Numbered from the stretch's first letter, positions 16,401-24,395 are shown. The stretch is 38,564 bases of DNA from W11650 sp041844915 (GCA_041844915.1 JBGZBY010000109.1:1-38564), one strand, 5' to 3'. Translations and numbers: made by a program. The notes: a model not told the origin generated them from the sequence alone.

Positions 16401-18190
16401 CCGAGCAGGAGCTGACAATTGAATACAAAGGCTTTAAAGCCGAGCAGAGCTTTAGCGTTCGCGTCAAAGCGAAAGAGGAAGCTATGGAAATAACGGGGAT
16501 TCGGTTGAAGGTAGAGCCGAAGAAAATATATTTCCGGCATGAGGAATTGGATTTGACGGACGGCGTCATCGAGGTGGTTTATGAGGATCTGGAAACCAAG
16601 GCGATTACGATTTCCGGCTCCAGCGTGGAGGTAAGTGGCTTTGATTCTTCGGAGGTAGGAGAAAAGGAGATTATCTTTACCTATCAAGGTCATCAGACTT
16701 CTATGATAGTATATATCAACGAAAAAGAGCCGGTTAATAAGGAAAAACTGGAGGAAACCATAGGGCAGGCTCGGTTGCTGAAAGAGGGCGAAATGTATGA
16801 GCTAGCAGAAGCGGAGTTAAAGGCTGAGCTGGAGGAGGCGCTTAATAAGGCGATTGCTGTTTTAAACAACGAGGACGCCGACAAAGATCAAGTTGCAAAT
16901 GCGACTGCTGATTTGCAGCAGGCAAGCGAACGCTATCTGCAAAGGGCGATCAGAGGGGTTGCTGTGAAATATGCGCCGACTAAGACGGAATATGAATTTG
17001 GAGAGGCGCTGGATGTGGCAGGCGGCGAGCTGACAATTACCTACGGCAGCGGAAGAACAGAGGATATCCCGATGAGCTTAGATATGCTTAGCGGATATCA
17101 ACCGAATCGTTCCGGAATCCAAGTGATTGTAGTAGAATATAAGAACCATTCAGCTGGACAATTTAAGGTAAAGGTAGGAATCGAGCAAACCGAAATGCTG
17201 CTGGCATTAAAGAAGGCGCTGGCAAAGGCAAAGGAAGCAAGGAATACGCCGGAATATGAAGCGGCCGGACAGCTGGCGAAGGAAGCGCTGAATACTATTA
17301 TTGAGCGCGCCGAGTTTTTGGCGAAGGAAGGCGGCGAGGAAGATATGCTTGCGCAGGTGATCTTGGAAATCGAGCAGGCCATCCGTGACCTGACCAGAAT
17401 TATCTCGCCTTTAACCCCGTATATTCCGCGGGCGGAAGAACCGGCAGACGTTCCCTTCCGAACGGTTACTGCTACTAAAGAAGAAAAAATCGATGAGGAA
17501 AAGATTGCTCTGGCTTCGGCAGAAAGCTTATTGGTAGAGGAATTGACCAAGACGCTTAGTCGACAGGAGGATAAAAATCTAGTTGCGGACTGGGTGACAA
17601 AGAGGCTAAGCAATCAGGAGTTGATTCAGGCTCTTAGCGATCAGGCACTGACGGAATATGCCGAAAAGGTAGGCAAGGTCTTTACGGACGAGGCCAAGAC
17701 CAGCTGGTATGCTAAGGAATTGAGCGCGATTCGTCTGATCAAGCTGGTAGAAGGCTATGAGGACAATACCTTTAAAGCAGAAAAGCAAGTTACCGGAAAG
17801 GAAATGGTAACGTTTCTGGTCAGATTGGCGGGGCTTTCGTTGGAGGAAAGAGCAGAGGGAGAGGACTGGTTTGTGCCTTATCGAAAAGCAGCGGAGAAAG
17901 CGGAGCTGTTAAAGGAAATTGGCTTTGATTTAGCTAAAGAGCTGAATCGTCAAGAAACGGCGGCTTTGGTCTATGCCTTCCTGAAAAGGACAGGCGGTCA
18001 GCAGCCAGCTTCGGCAGAAATAAAGTTTACAGACGCAGATAAGATTGATGAGGCTTATAAGCAAGCGATTGCTTATTTAGCAGAAAAAGAAATTTTAAGG
18101 GGCTATGAAGACGGAGCTTATCAGCCGGAGAGCTTAGTTAAACGGTCGGAGGTTGTGGTTATCCTGTATCGCTTGCTGAAAAGCAAGTAA
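13406..18190 (+). CDS. Surface-anchored endo-beta-N-acetylglucosaminidase, GH85, with SLH domains
   Basis: GH85 enzymes cut the GlcNAc-beta-1,4-GlcNAc core of N-glycans, releasing the glycan from glycoprotein. The 1594-residue protein starts with a signal peptide (about 1-34, cleavage near VNA). The GH85 barrel spans about 50-400 and contains FDGYFINQETD, with N212 and catalytic E214 matching the family's Asn-x-Glu pair. Then follow a beta-sandwich (455-585), an FnIII-like domain (590-685; ARLSWSPVKDAEYYEVY), an F5/8-type carbohydrate-binding domain (700-840; NAINGTISGNTDKWC), three bacterial Ig-like modules (about 940, 1028 and 1186) and two FIVAR-like helical repeats (1112-1180 and 1262-1330). 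Three S-layer homology repeats (1425-1594) tether it to the cell wall. RBS AAGGAG precedes the ATG. This Endo-D-like layout points to foraging on host glycoproteins. It is monocistronic. Confidence 0.93.
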   Translation: MKNYLDFRKKTTKIISLVLTMLFLAETFAVNVNAVKVRENEEYKAGTTLRPISQMFHLDRILEWKPWKSPDDNLNRASVPLRSRFTGHVVNPLASAEARIQSVPLMNSKNDEDNSVNGDEFDCFAFDFWQYLDQMVFWDGPIPTADIIDAGHRNGVPVYGTLFFNWSGSAGDQKILKDFLVSEVRDGKKVFPVADKLIDMVEFYGFDGYFINQETDMYQPWGETMREFMLYAQRRAKERKTRIRFSWYDAMSNSGDRVHYNAVTPGNDYFVKRYGNDKQYAADEFFINFNWGWGNNNDETIQHMKSIDRDPFDAYAGFELQQNSYNTGITYEALLGDDRKLKLSIGLYTPDSIKGMAVSPEDYHEQERNFWVGFDGDPATSGDTNSKGKRWRGISRFVADKSVIMDLPFNTYFNTGHGRKWFIDGVLSKDSEWNSRGVQDILPTWRWWIRNEAGTTDRLQAQYDFTDAYNSGNSIKFYGKLEEGNANKVMLYSTRLNVESDTKLKIAYKGGKNSKAFIELGTAEDYAEEGFHSFELPKAEEGVWKSAEIPVAALAGKTIHSIRLRLEAEQTEENYSFLLGQLALYNSGERPETVEDFQVDEVMFRTSANAEARLSWSPVKDAEYYEVYQENADGSKTIINATSGKYFYAEKIFRTADMKGTTQKLYVVAVGKNGVKSEPAELVLDWQMEVADTDMLPKKNFNLCLEAEVIDVSHQNQAEPARNAINGTISGNTDKWCASGVRGYMTIGFKEPKTIRRVAVYHAEAGGEGDIMNTRDFSIQYKDENGQWKIAHQISNNTKAVTDFDLNEAITAKEWKLDITRGDTSPWTAIRIYEWQMFEQPKSMKTDYIPMRWVEAKNTSENQYQITFKNLEKDMEVRLYKDKEMQELITEARADVKGDLTMENVPLEIPAGQSYGKAYYVAKAKGMEDSIRMTLVYQKKETAIEAIELIKVPAKRIYAYGSALKVGDGRIKLIYEDKTEQELALTPSMVKGFNSNAATEQELTIEYKGFKAEQSFSVRVKAKEEAMEITGIRLKVEPKKIYFRHEELDLTDGVIEVVYEDLETKAITISGSSVEVSGFDSSEVGEKEIIFTYQGHQTSMIVYINEKEPVNKEKLEETIGQARLLKEGEMYELAEAELKAELEEALNKAIAVLNNEDADKDQVANATADLQQASERYLQRAIRGVAVKYAPTKTEYEFGEALDVAGGELTITYGSGRTEDIPMSLDMLSGYQPNRSGIQVIVVEYKNHSAGQFKVKVGIEQTEMLLALKKALAKAKEARNTPEYEAAGQLAKEALNTIIERAEFLAKEGGEEDMLAQVILEIEQAIRDLTRIISPLTPYIPRAEEPADVPFRTVTATKEEKIDEEKIALASAESLLVEELTKTLSRQEDKNLVADWVTKRLSNQELIQALSDQALTEYAEKVGKVFTDEAKTSWYAKELSAIRLIKLVEGYEDNTFKAEKQVTGKEMVTFLVRLAGLSLEERAEGEDWFVPYRKAAEKAELLKEIGFDLAKELNRQETAALVYAFLKRTGGQQPASAEIKFTDADKIDEAYKQAIAYLAEKEILRGYEDGAYQPESLVKRSEVVVILYRLLKSK

Positions 18191-18339
18191 GCCTCAAGGG
18201 CAAAAAGCTGGGGAAGCGATAGGCTTAAGCAGATTAATCCTAAAAAATTTCAAGGAGAGAAATCCCGATATTATGCGTGATGCGGCAGTATGACTTATGG
18301 CGAAGAACGCAGAGAACAACGGATAAAATGCTCTAAAGG

Positions 18340-18379
18340 TTTAAAGGCAGGCCTGCCTGAGAGCGGGTCTGCCTTTAAA
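18340..18379 (+). terminator. Stem-loop after the GH85 gene
   Basis: TTTAAAGGCAG (18340-18350) pairs perfectly with CTGCCTTTAAA (18369-18379). There is no T-run beyond the stem, so termination may be partial. The 18191-18339 stretch shows nothing else. Confidence 0.6.
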
Positions 18380-18465
18380 ATAAAGGAGAAAAGAAAAATG
18401 TACTTTAAGAACTTACTTTGAAAATTAAGGAGAGAAAAGAAAAAACAAAAAAAATGAAAAAATTC

Positions 18466-18494
18466 TTGCTTTTTTTTTCAAGATATGGTATTAT
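18466..18494 (+). promoter_or_regulatory. Promoter of tRNA-Leu
   Basis: TTGCTT (18466-18471), a 17-base spacer and TATTAT (18489-18494), placed 30 bases before the tRNA 5' end. Confidence 0.65.
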
Positions 18495-18524
18495 TATCAA
18501 GTCGGCAAAAAAAGCTGGCAATTA

Positions 18525-18604
18525 GCGGACATGGCGGAATTGGCAGACGCACTAGACTCAAAATCTAGCGGGAAACCATGTGGGTTCGACTCCCACTGTC
18601 CGCA
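18525..18604 (+). tRNA. tRNA-Leu (anticodon CAA)
   Basis: The acceptor stem GCGGACA pairs with TGTCCGC, with A as discriminator. The D arm contains TGGCAGACGC. The anticodon stem CTAGA/TCTAG encloses the loop CTCAAAA, giving anticodon CAA, which reads TTG codons. A short type II variable arm (CGGGAAACC) follows, then the T arm GTGGG-TTCGACT-CCCAC. The 3' CCA is not encoded (CTT follows), so it must be added enzymatically. Confidence 0.95.
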
Positions 18605-18623
18605 CTTCGATAGGCTGAAAAGG

Positions 18624-18651
18624 AAAGGATCTGTTTTTACAGATCCTTTTT
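18624..18651 (+). terminator. Terminator of tRNA-Leu
   Basis: AAAGGATCTGT (18624-18634) pairs perfectly with ACAGATCCTTT (18639-18649) and runs into a T-tract, 20 bases after the tRNA. Confidence 0.9.
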
Positions 18652-18772
18652 GCTTATGTGAATTTGAGAAATGCTTCCGGGGATATCCCTTCCGTCCGAA
18701 GACGGAAGGACTGACAGAAAGGGCAAGGAAAAATAAGCAATGGAGGAAGGCAGGAATCGGCAGAATATTTAC

Positions 18773-19044
18773 TTGAGAGTGCAAAAGTTAAGGGATTTGA
18801 CATTTAGCGAAAGAGAGGTTATAGAATATATTTTAAAGTATCCCCTTAAAGTACAAGGCTTATCTATGGTGGAGCTGGGGCGATGACCTATACCAGTGCG
18901 GCGACGGTCAGCCGCTTATGCCATAAAATAGGATTTGACAGCTATTCGGGCTTTAAAATAGCCTTGGCGGCAGATATTGATGAATATCAAGAATTTGTGT
19001 ATATGAATACGGAGCAGATTTACAGAAAAATCATGATTCCTTGA
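18773..19044 (+). pseudogene. Broken RpiR-family regulator (HTH part only, frameshifted)
   Basis: From a TTG at 18773 the frame reads LRDLTFSEREVIEYILKYP then VQGLSMVELG, which is the RpiR N-terminal helix-turn-helix. It stops at 18884. One frame over, from 18883, the sequence resumes with MTYTSAATVSRLCHKIGFD then SYSGFKIALAADI, the recognition-helix half, and ends at 19044. One extra G in the GGGG run at 18877-18880 would restore the frame (LG-A-MT). The sugar-phosphate-binding SIS domain that normally follows is absent, so the gene is dead even if the frameshift were an error. RpiR proteins often control amino-sugar or phospho-sugar operons, and the PTS/nagA/GH4 genes follow directly. This was probably their regulator. 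Confidence 0.75.
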
Positions 19045-19149
19045 GTGATCTGAGGTTGCAAGCCTAAGCGCTTCCTTCGGCACTTTCCAAAGTCAGTCTT
19101 TCTGACCAAGTAAAAGGATTAAAAATTTATTTATAAATATTAAATAAAG

Positions 19150-19178
19150 TTGAAAATCATAATTTTTTATATTAAAAT
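19150..19178 (+). promoter_or_regulatory. Promoter of the PTS-nagA-GH4 operon
   Basis: TTGAAA (19150-19155), a 17-base spacer and TAAAAT (19173-19178), giving a leader of about 200 bases before the PTS gene. Confidence 0.6.
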
Positions 19179-19304
19179 AGGGACAATAAAGCAGGATTTT
19201 TTATAACGATTGAGGCGCTTTCGCTAAAAAATGTCCGCATTTCTTGCTCCGCAAGGAGGCTTTGGCAGATGGAAGGGAGGTGCTGAGGAAAACTCCGCTT
19301 TAAT

Positions 19305-19353
19305 GCCCCTTTTTCATGCTTTTTGTAAGCAGGATTTTCCGGAAAAGGGGTGC
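19305..19353 (+). promoter_or_regulatory. Leader stem-loop before the PTS gene
   Basis: GCCCCTTTT (19305-19313) can pair with AAAAGGGGTGC (19343-19353, one bulge), enclosing a smaller GCTT...AAGC hairpin. It ends about 32 bases before the ATG and lacks a T-run, so it is not a simple terminator. Its role is unknown. Confidence 0.35.
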
Positions 19354-19385
19354 CCTAGATTCTTGATCAGGTAAGGAGGTATGGT

Positions 19386-20981
19386 ATGGCAAAAACAAAT
19401 GAGGGAAAGGCTTCCATTAACCAAAAGCAGGTGTGGAAGGAAGGGATTCAGCGGTTTGGGCGTTCGCTTCTGCTGCCGATTGGCGTTATGGCTCCGATCG
19501 GATTGCTGCTGGGCTTATCGGGAGCATTAACGCAAAGCTATATGATCGAAAAGGTCGCATTTTTAAATAACGACGTTCTACAGGCAATTTTTAAAACCAT
19601 TCGGCAGATGAGCAACATCATTTTCAACAATATTCCGCTTATGTTTGCAATGGGTGTGGCATACGGAATGAGCAGAAAAGACAAGGGTATCGCCGTATTT
19701 TCTTCGGTTATGGGCTATCTTGTTTTAATTGCATCGATCAGCGCCTGGCTTGGTCTGACGGGCAATATGGCAAAGTCCGAGGATATGGCGGTAAAGGGCC
19801 AGCTGATGGTTTTGGGGATTCAGACGCTGAATGTCAATGTTTTGGGCGGCATCATTGCCGGACTGGCAGGAGCTTGGGCGACGGACCGGTTCTTTAACCT
19901 GGAACTGCCGCTGGCATTTGCCTTTTTTGCCGGCAGAAAGTCTGTGCCGCTGATTACTATGGGAGTGTGTATCGTCGTCGGCTTTACCCTGCCCTTCCTA
20001 TGGCAGTATTTTGTAACGGCGATGCTGGGTATTTCGGATTTGCTGCTGCATGATATTTTGGGGCCGATTTTAAATACCTTTATCAATCGGCTGATGATTC
20101 CGTTTGGACTTCATCATGTCTGGAATGCAATGCTGCGGTTTACCGAAGCCGGTGGAAAATATATTATTGAAGGTAAGGAATATATCGGCTATCTGAGTGC
20201 GGAAAACGAGATTCTCTTTAATCTTGGGCCAAAGAGCGAATATTGGGCGATGATGCCGTCACTGACCAGATTCGGTGCGCAGAATCAAATGGTGCGAACC
20301 ATGTTTATGTTTCCAGCGATTGGACTGGCGATGTATAAAACGGCCTATGCGGAAAATAAAAAAATGGCGAAGGGCCTTATTATTACAGTTGTGCTAACGG
20401 CACTGCTGGGTAATGTAACCGAGCCGCTGGAATTTACCTTCCTATTTATCGCACCAATGCTGTATATTATCTATTGCGGCATCAGCACGATGGTTGCGAT
20501 TGCCCTTTATTACATGGGAACGGCAGTCGGCTATATTCGAGGAACCATCTTTGACTTTATCATTTTTGGGCCGATGTATGAAAATTCACGCTGGATTAAT
20601 ATCGTGATTGTCGGTATCGTTTCTGCGGTTGCAACATACTTTATCTTTAAATGGTATATTGTCAGGTTTAATGTAAAAACTCCGGGCCGAGAGGAAGACG
20701 CGGCGGCGGATAATGAATTAATCCGCAATAAGGAATACAATAAGATTGCTTTGTTGGTGATTGAAGCAATGGGCGGCAAGGACAATATCACCTCTGTGGA
20801 GAACTGTATTACTCGCCTGCGGATGGATTTTAAGGATAAGACCAAAATTGATCGGGAAAAAATTAAGGAAACTGGCTCGACCGGTGTATTTTTCCCATCG
20901 GGCAATCATATCCATGTAGTGTTTGGACCGATGGTTGAATTTATCCGAAACGCCGTAGACGAGGAAATGAAAGCGAAATAG
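19386..20981 (+). CDS. PTS sugar transporter EIICB, glucose/maltose (MalX/GlvC-like) family
   Basis: The protein imports and phosphorylates a sugar using phosphate from HPr via EIIA. Residues 1-430 are the membrane EIIC domain, with FGRSLLLPIGVMAPIGLLLG at the start, LMIPFGLHHVWNAMLRFTEAGG in the middle and GNVTEPLEFTFLFIAPMLY, the conserved family signature. Residues 445-531 are the EIIB domain with phosphorylated C474 in ENCITRLRMDFKD and the GVFFPSGNHIHVVFG end. There is no EIIA domain and no EIIA gene nearby, so EIIA must come from elsewhere. A strong AAGGAGG site precedes the ATG. Overall it most resembles maltose/glucose-type EIICB. Because nagA and a GH4 phospho-glucosidase follow, the substrate is probably a disaccharide, possibly N-acetylated; this is inferred. 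Confidence 0.88.
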   Translation: MAKTNEGKASINQKQVWKEGIQRFGRSLLLPIGVMAPIGLLLGLSGALTQSYMIEKVAFLNNDVLQAIFKTIRQMSNIIFNNIPLMFAMGVAYGMSRKDKGIAVFSSVMGYLVLIASISAWLGLTGNMAKSEDMAVKGQLMVLGIQTLNVNVLGGIIAGLAGAWATDRFFNLELPLAFAFFAGRKSVPLITMGVCIVVGFTLPFLWQYFVTAMLGISDLLLHDILGPILNTFINRLMIPFGLHHVWNAMLRFTEAGGKYIIEGKEYIGYLSAENEILFNLGPKSEYWAMMPSLTRFGAQNQMVRTMFMFPAIGLAMYKTAYAENKKMAKGLIITVVLTALLGNVTEPLEFTFLFIAPMLYIIYCGISTMVAIALYYMGTAVGYIRGTIFDFIIFGPMYENSRWINIVIVGIVSAVATYFIFKWYIVRFNVKTPGREEDAAADNELIRNKEYNKIALLVIEAMGGKDNITSVENCITRLRMDFKDKTKIDREKIKETGSTGVFFPSGNHIHVVFGPMVEFIRNAVDEEMKAK

Positions 20982-21000
20982 CATATTCTTTGATTTTCGG

Positions 21001-21092
21001 CATGAGATAGGAGCTTCTTATTTCATGTCAGAAATTTTCTTCAAAAAATAAAGACAGCAACCGAAGGCTAGGGAATAGCTGTTTTGGGTTGC
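21001..21092 (+). promoter_or_regulatory. Two stem-loops between the PTS gene and nagA
   Basis: CATGAGATAGGA (21001-21012) pairs with TTCTTATTTCATG (21015-21027) with a few wobbles. GCAACC (21057-21062) pairs with GGTTGC (21087-21092) and encloses GCTA/TAGC. These may be intercistronic processing or attenuation structures; neither has a clear T-run. Confidence 0.4.
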
Positions 21093-21116
21093 GGATAGAG
21101 AAACAAGGAGGAAGCC

Positions 21117-22319
21117 ATGGTTTTATACTGTGATCATATTTGTTTGCCGAATGGCAGGTTTTTCGACGGATATTTAAAGCTGGAAAATGGTGTGATTGCG
21201 CAGATTTGCAATGAAAGGCCGGAAAAAGAGGAGATTGTCGATTATCGGGGTTTTTATATCCTTCCCGGCTTTATGGATATTCATATTCATGGCTGGGGAA
21301 CGGGCTCCTTTATCAATGACAAGTCAGTTGATTCCATCAAAAAAATGAGCCGCGATCTGCCGGACACTGGGGTGACCTCTTTCTTGGCTACCTCCGGAGC
21401 GGAGGAAGTGGAAAAGATCAAGGAAGGAATTGAAAGCGCGCACACTATTCTGCAAAAACCGCAGGAGGAAGGAGCGGAGCTGCTGGGCATTCATTTGGAG
21501 GGGCCTTTTATCAGTGTTGAGCATAAGGGAATGCAAAGAGAGGAATGTTGCCTGTTGCCAAATCTCGAACTGATGAAGGAGTTTTGTAAGTATCAGGATC
21601 AGCGCGTGGTCAAGCTGATGACCTTAGCACCGGAGCTTGCCGGAGCAGATCGTCTGATTCAGATGTGCTTTGACCAAGGCATTCAGGTCAGTGCCGGACA
21701 TACCGGTGCGAGTTTTGAACAGATAAAGCGGCTGAAGGATTATGGCATTGGCGGTGTTACGCATATGTTTTCAGGAATGAAGGGCTTTCATCATCGGGAG
21801 CTTGGGGTGGTTGGAGCGGCATGGTATTTTGACGATCTGTATTGTGAATTTGCCAAGCAGACCGGCTTGACGGTAAAGCCGGAGGCCTTTGCCCTGACTT
21901 TTAAGTTAAAGGGTGCAGACCGTATCATTATGACGACCGATTGCGCTGGTCTAGCTCAATCGGATCGGGAAAAATATCACTATATCCGAAAGATTACGAT
22001 GATACCGGATGGAGAATATCTGCGGATTCGGCATGACGATGGCAGAGAGGAGCGCTATCGTCGAGATAATTATGCAGAGATTCGAGGGCTTGAGCTTAGT
22101 TACCTGGAATCGGTGCAGAATTTGGTCAAAAACATTTCGCCGACGATGCACGAGGTCATTCGGATGACGGCGGAAAATCCCGCCAAATACATTGGCGTAT
22201 TTGACCGAAAAGGCTCGCTGGAAGCGGGAAAGGATGCCGATTTGTTGATAGTTGATCAAAGCTATGATTTAAAGGCTACTTATTGCCGGGGAAGGCTGGC
22301 TTATCAAAAATCATCTTAA
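21117..22319 (+). CDS. nagA: N-acetylglucosamine-6-phosphate deacetylase
   Basis: The enzyme removes acetate from GlcNAc-6-phosphate, giving glucosamine-6-phosphate. The 400-residue amidohydrolase shows the metal and catalytic set at family positions: H56-x-H58 in DIHIHGWGTGSF, E128 in GIHLEGPFIS, H195 in SAGHTGASF, H216 in GVTHMFSGM and D275 in MTTDCAG. A C-terminal FDRKGSLEAGKDADLLIVD closes the amidohydrolase fold. A segment rich in charged residues at about 285-320 is longer than in E. coli NagA. AGGAGGAAG precedes the ATG. It lies between a PTS transporter and a GH4 phospho-glycosidase, which implies that the imported sugar carries an N-acetyl group. No nagB lies in the window. Confidence 0.93.
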   Translation: MVLYCDHICLPNGRFFDGYLKLENGVIAQICNERPEKEEIVDYRGFYILPGFMDIHIHGWGTGSFINDKSVDSIKKMSRDLPDTGVTSFLATSGAEEVEKIKEGIESAHTILQKPQEEGAELLGIHLEGPFISVEHKGMQREECCLLPNLELMKEFCKYQDQRVVKLMTLAPELAGADRLIQMCFDQGIQVSAGHTGASFEQIKRLKDYGIGGVTHMFSGMKGFHHRELGVVGAAWYFDDLYCEFAKQTGLTVKPEAFALTFKLKGADRIIMTTDCAGLAQSDREKYHYIRKITMIPDGEYLRIRHDDGREERYRRDNYAEIRGLELSYLESVQNLVKNISPTMHEVIRMTAENPAKYIGVFDRKGSLEAGKDADLLIVDQSYDLKATYCRGRLAYQKSS

Positions 22320-22456
22320 AGCGGCACGATGCTTTAAATAAGGAAAATCAGAGCAAAATAGCCCAAGGCCAAAAAGAGCAGATCGGGATGCTATAAGCTA
22401 GGAGAAGCCTCCACAGGGAGCAGACGATCATTGAAAAGTAAGAAAGGAAATACCCT

Positions 22457-23779
22457 ATGCGAAAAGCCAATGTAATAACCATCGCTGGAGCAGGCAGTGC
22501 CAGAACGCCGGCGCTAATTGGAACCCTGATGCAAAGAAAAGAGCGTTTTCCGCTAAAGAAGGTAATTTTTTTTGACAAGGATTTATCTAGGTTTCAAAAA
22601 ATAGAAGATTATGTTGTTTTGTTGTTGAAAAATTTGTCGCCAGAAACGGAAATTATCATTACGGATGATATTCATAAAGCTTACTGTGATACGGAATTTG
22701 TTTTCTGTCAAATGCGAGTCGGCAAAAATCAGATGCGCTCCTTAGATGAAAAGGTGCCACTCCGGCATGGACTAATCGGGCAAGAAACCTGCGGTCCGGG
22801 CGGTTTTGCCTACGGAATGCGATCAATTCGTGATATGGTTGAAATGGTTGAGATCGTGCGCAGCTATTCCAAAGACACTTGGATTTTGAACTATACCAAT
22901 CCGGCGGCGATTGTGGCAGTTGCCATGGATTATAAATTTCCGCAGGATCGGCGAATTATCAATATGTGCGACCAGCCTTATTCGATGATGGTGTCTTTTG
23001 CGAAAATCTTAGGTGTAAACGCAGAAAGCTTGAGAGCCAAATATTTCGGCTTGAATCACTTCGGCTGGTTTAGCGATTTATATGATGCTAACGGTAAAAA
23101 TTATTTTGAGCAGCTGCGCCGCAGTATTACAGAGCATGGCTTTTTGCCGTATAACGCCGAGCAGCGGACAAAATCATGGCTGGATACCTACCAAAGGGTA
23201 AGCCAAGTGATGAAGGTTTCAGATCAGTTTATTCCCAACACCTATTTGGAATACTATTTTCTTCAGGAGGAAATCGTTGCCGAATCAGACATTCACTATA
23301 CTAGAGCGGATGAAGCGGAGCAGACAAGGGAAAAAGAGGTTTGGGATACCTGTGCGACGGCAGTGGGCAGAAGCAGTCTAGAGGGAATTGAGATCCTGAC
23401 TAGTCCGGTTTTTGGAGCAATGATGATGGAGGTAGCAGAGTCGGTTGCCTATGATTTGAAAAAGGAATTTATCCTGATGGCGAAAAATAATGGAATTATT
23501 CCCAATTTCAATCCGGAGGCGATAGTGGAGGTGTCCGGCAGATTGGGAAGGGAAGGCGTGATTCCAGATTCTTATCCGGAGCTTCCAGTTTTCTATAAGG
23601 GCTTGATGGAGAATCAATATGCCTATGAGAGATTGACGACAGAGGCTTATTTTGAGCAGAGCTACAGCAAGGCATTACAGGCGCTGACCCTGAACCGTAC
23701 TGTCAATACGCTTGCCAAGGCGGAGGCTGTTTTGGCAGATCTGATGGAGTGCAACAAGGAATACTGGCAGCTGAGATGA
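22457..23779 (+). CDS. GH4 6-phospho-alpha-glucosidase (GlvA/MalH type)
   Basis: GH4 enzymes cleave phospho-disaccharides by an NAD- and metal-dependent redox mechanism. The 440-residue protein has the NAD-binding start VITIAGAGSARTPAL, the family motif RHGLIGQETCGPGGFAYGMR, LNYTNPAA, the metal ligands C171 in NMCDQP and H201 in GLNHFGWF, and NTYLEYY holding the tyrosine equivalent to the catalytic Tyr of GlvA/MalH. Asp rather than Asn after C171 favours the 6-phospho-alpha-glucosidase branch over the beta branch. It would hydrolyse the phosphorylated disaccharide delivered by the PTS EIICB. Together with NagA the natural substrate may be an alpha-linked amino-sugar disaccharide instead of plain maltose. 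An AAAGGAAA RBS lies upstream. Confidence 0.9.
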   Translation: MRKANVITIAGAGSARTPALIGTLMQRKERFPLKKVIFFDKDLSRFQKIEDYVVLLLKNLSPETEIIITDDIHKAYCDTEFVFCQMRVGKNQMRSLDEKVPLRHGLIGQETCGPGGFAYGMRSIRDMVEMVEIVRSYSKDTWILNYTNPAAIVAVAMDYKFPQDRRIINMCDQPYSMMVSFAKILGVNAESLRAKYFGLNHFGWFSDLYDANGKNYFEQLRRSITEHGFLPYNAEQRTKSWLDTYQRVSQVMKVSDQFIPNTYLEYYFLQEEIVAESDIHYTRADEAEQTREKEVWDTCATAVGRSSLEGIEILTSPVFGAMMMEVAESVAYDLKKEFILMAKNNGIIPNFNPEAIVEVSGRLGREGVIPDSYPELPVFYKGLMENQYAYERLTTEAYFEQSYSKALQALTLNRTVNTLAKAEAVLADLMECNKEYWQLR

Positions 23780-23829
23780 AAAAATCTATAAACCGATACA
23801 AAAAATAAAATGGAATATCTTGCAAATTA

Positions 23830-23870
23830 GGGAGTAAAGGCAAAATAAAGCCGATACTCCCCTTTTGTTT
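23830..23870 (+). terminator. Terminator of the PTS-nagA-GH4 operon
   Basis: GGGAGTA (23830-23836) pairs with TACTCCC (23855-23861), with inner GGC/GCC pairing, followed by CTTTTGTTTT. Confidence 0.85.
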
Positions 23871-23991
23871 TCAAAAATTAAGTTCGGCTGTGATTACATT
23901 AATTTTGTCTGCTTTTATTTTTTCAGTCGATGCAGGAAAAAAGAAATTTTTCCCTCGAAATAGCTTTTCAACATGGCTAAGTGAAATAATT

Positions 23992-24189
23992 TTAAGCTCC
24001 TAAAGCTGTTAAATTCACTTTTATCATTTCTGCAATCTCTATTTTTTTGAGAATTTTCAATTTTTTTATCCATAGAAAAAACTGATTGTATTTAGCTTGT
24101 ATTTTGTGAAAAGCCGGATTTAGTGTAGTTCCTCTACTCGTTAAATATATATCGTATTCCTGATAAAATGTTAATACTATATGTAGCAA
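23992..24189 (-). other. Small unexplained reading frame, possibly a phage relic
   Basis: A 65-codon minus-strand frame encodes a basic, Lys/Ile-rich peptide containing RGTTLNPAFHKIQ and FLWIKKLKILKK. The NPA...KL pattern faintly recalls P27-type phage terminase small subunits, but there is no ribosome binding site and the match is weak. The 23871-24278 stretch has no convincing gene. It also holds a plus-strand site AAGGAG followed by the five-codon frame MKMMH. Confidence 0.2.
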
Positions 24190-24278
24190 AAATTAAGGAG
24201 AAATCATGAAAATGATGCACTAAAATCAAAAAAGAAGATTAGTAAACTCATACAAATGTAATTAGTGAGGAGGATGGG

Positions 24279-24395
24279 AATGCTTCAACAGGCAATCGTA
24301 TTTTGGAAAACAGGCAGACGAGAATGTCGGTTCACCACGCAAAGGAGATAGCGAAAATATTGAACTGTAACTAGAAAGATTTATTTTTGACCTGA
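24279..24395 (+). pseudogene. Remnant of an XRE-type (Cro/CI) helix-turn-helix regulator
   Basis: One frame reads NASTGNRILENRQTRMSVHH then AKEIAKILNCN, a TAG stop at 24372, then KDLFLT and TGA at 24395. The final AKKIAKILNCxWKDLF pattern is the usual end of small XRE-family regulators. TAG stands where Trp (TGG) is expected, and no intact N-terminal half or start codon is visible. This is a decayed gene fragment. Confidence 0.5.

Noticed and set aside
18531..18776. Open frame of 81 codons over the tRNA region
   Set aside because: It runs through the tRNA-Leu and its terminator and has no ribosome binding site; it is a chance frame.
23992..24189. Confident call of a phage terminase small subunit
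   Set aside because: Only a short NPA...KL resemblance, no ribosome binding site and no neighbouring phage genes; kept only as an unexplained frame.
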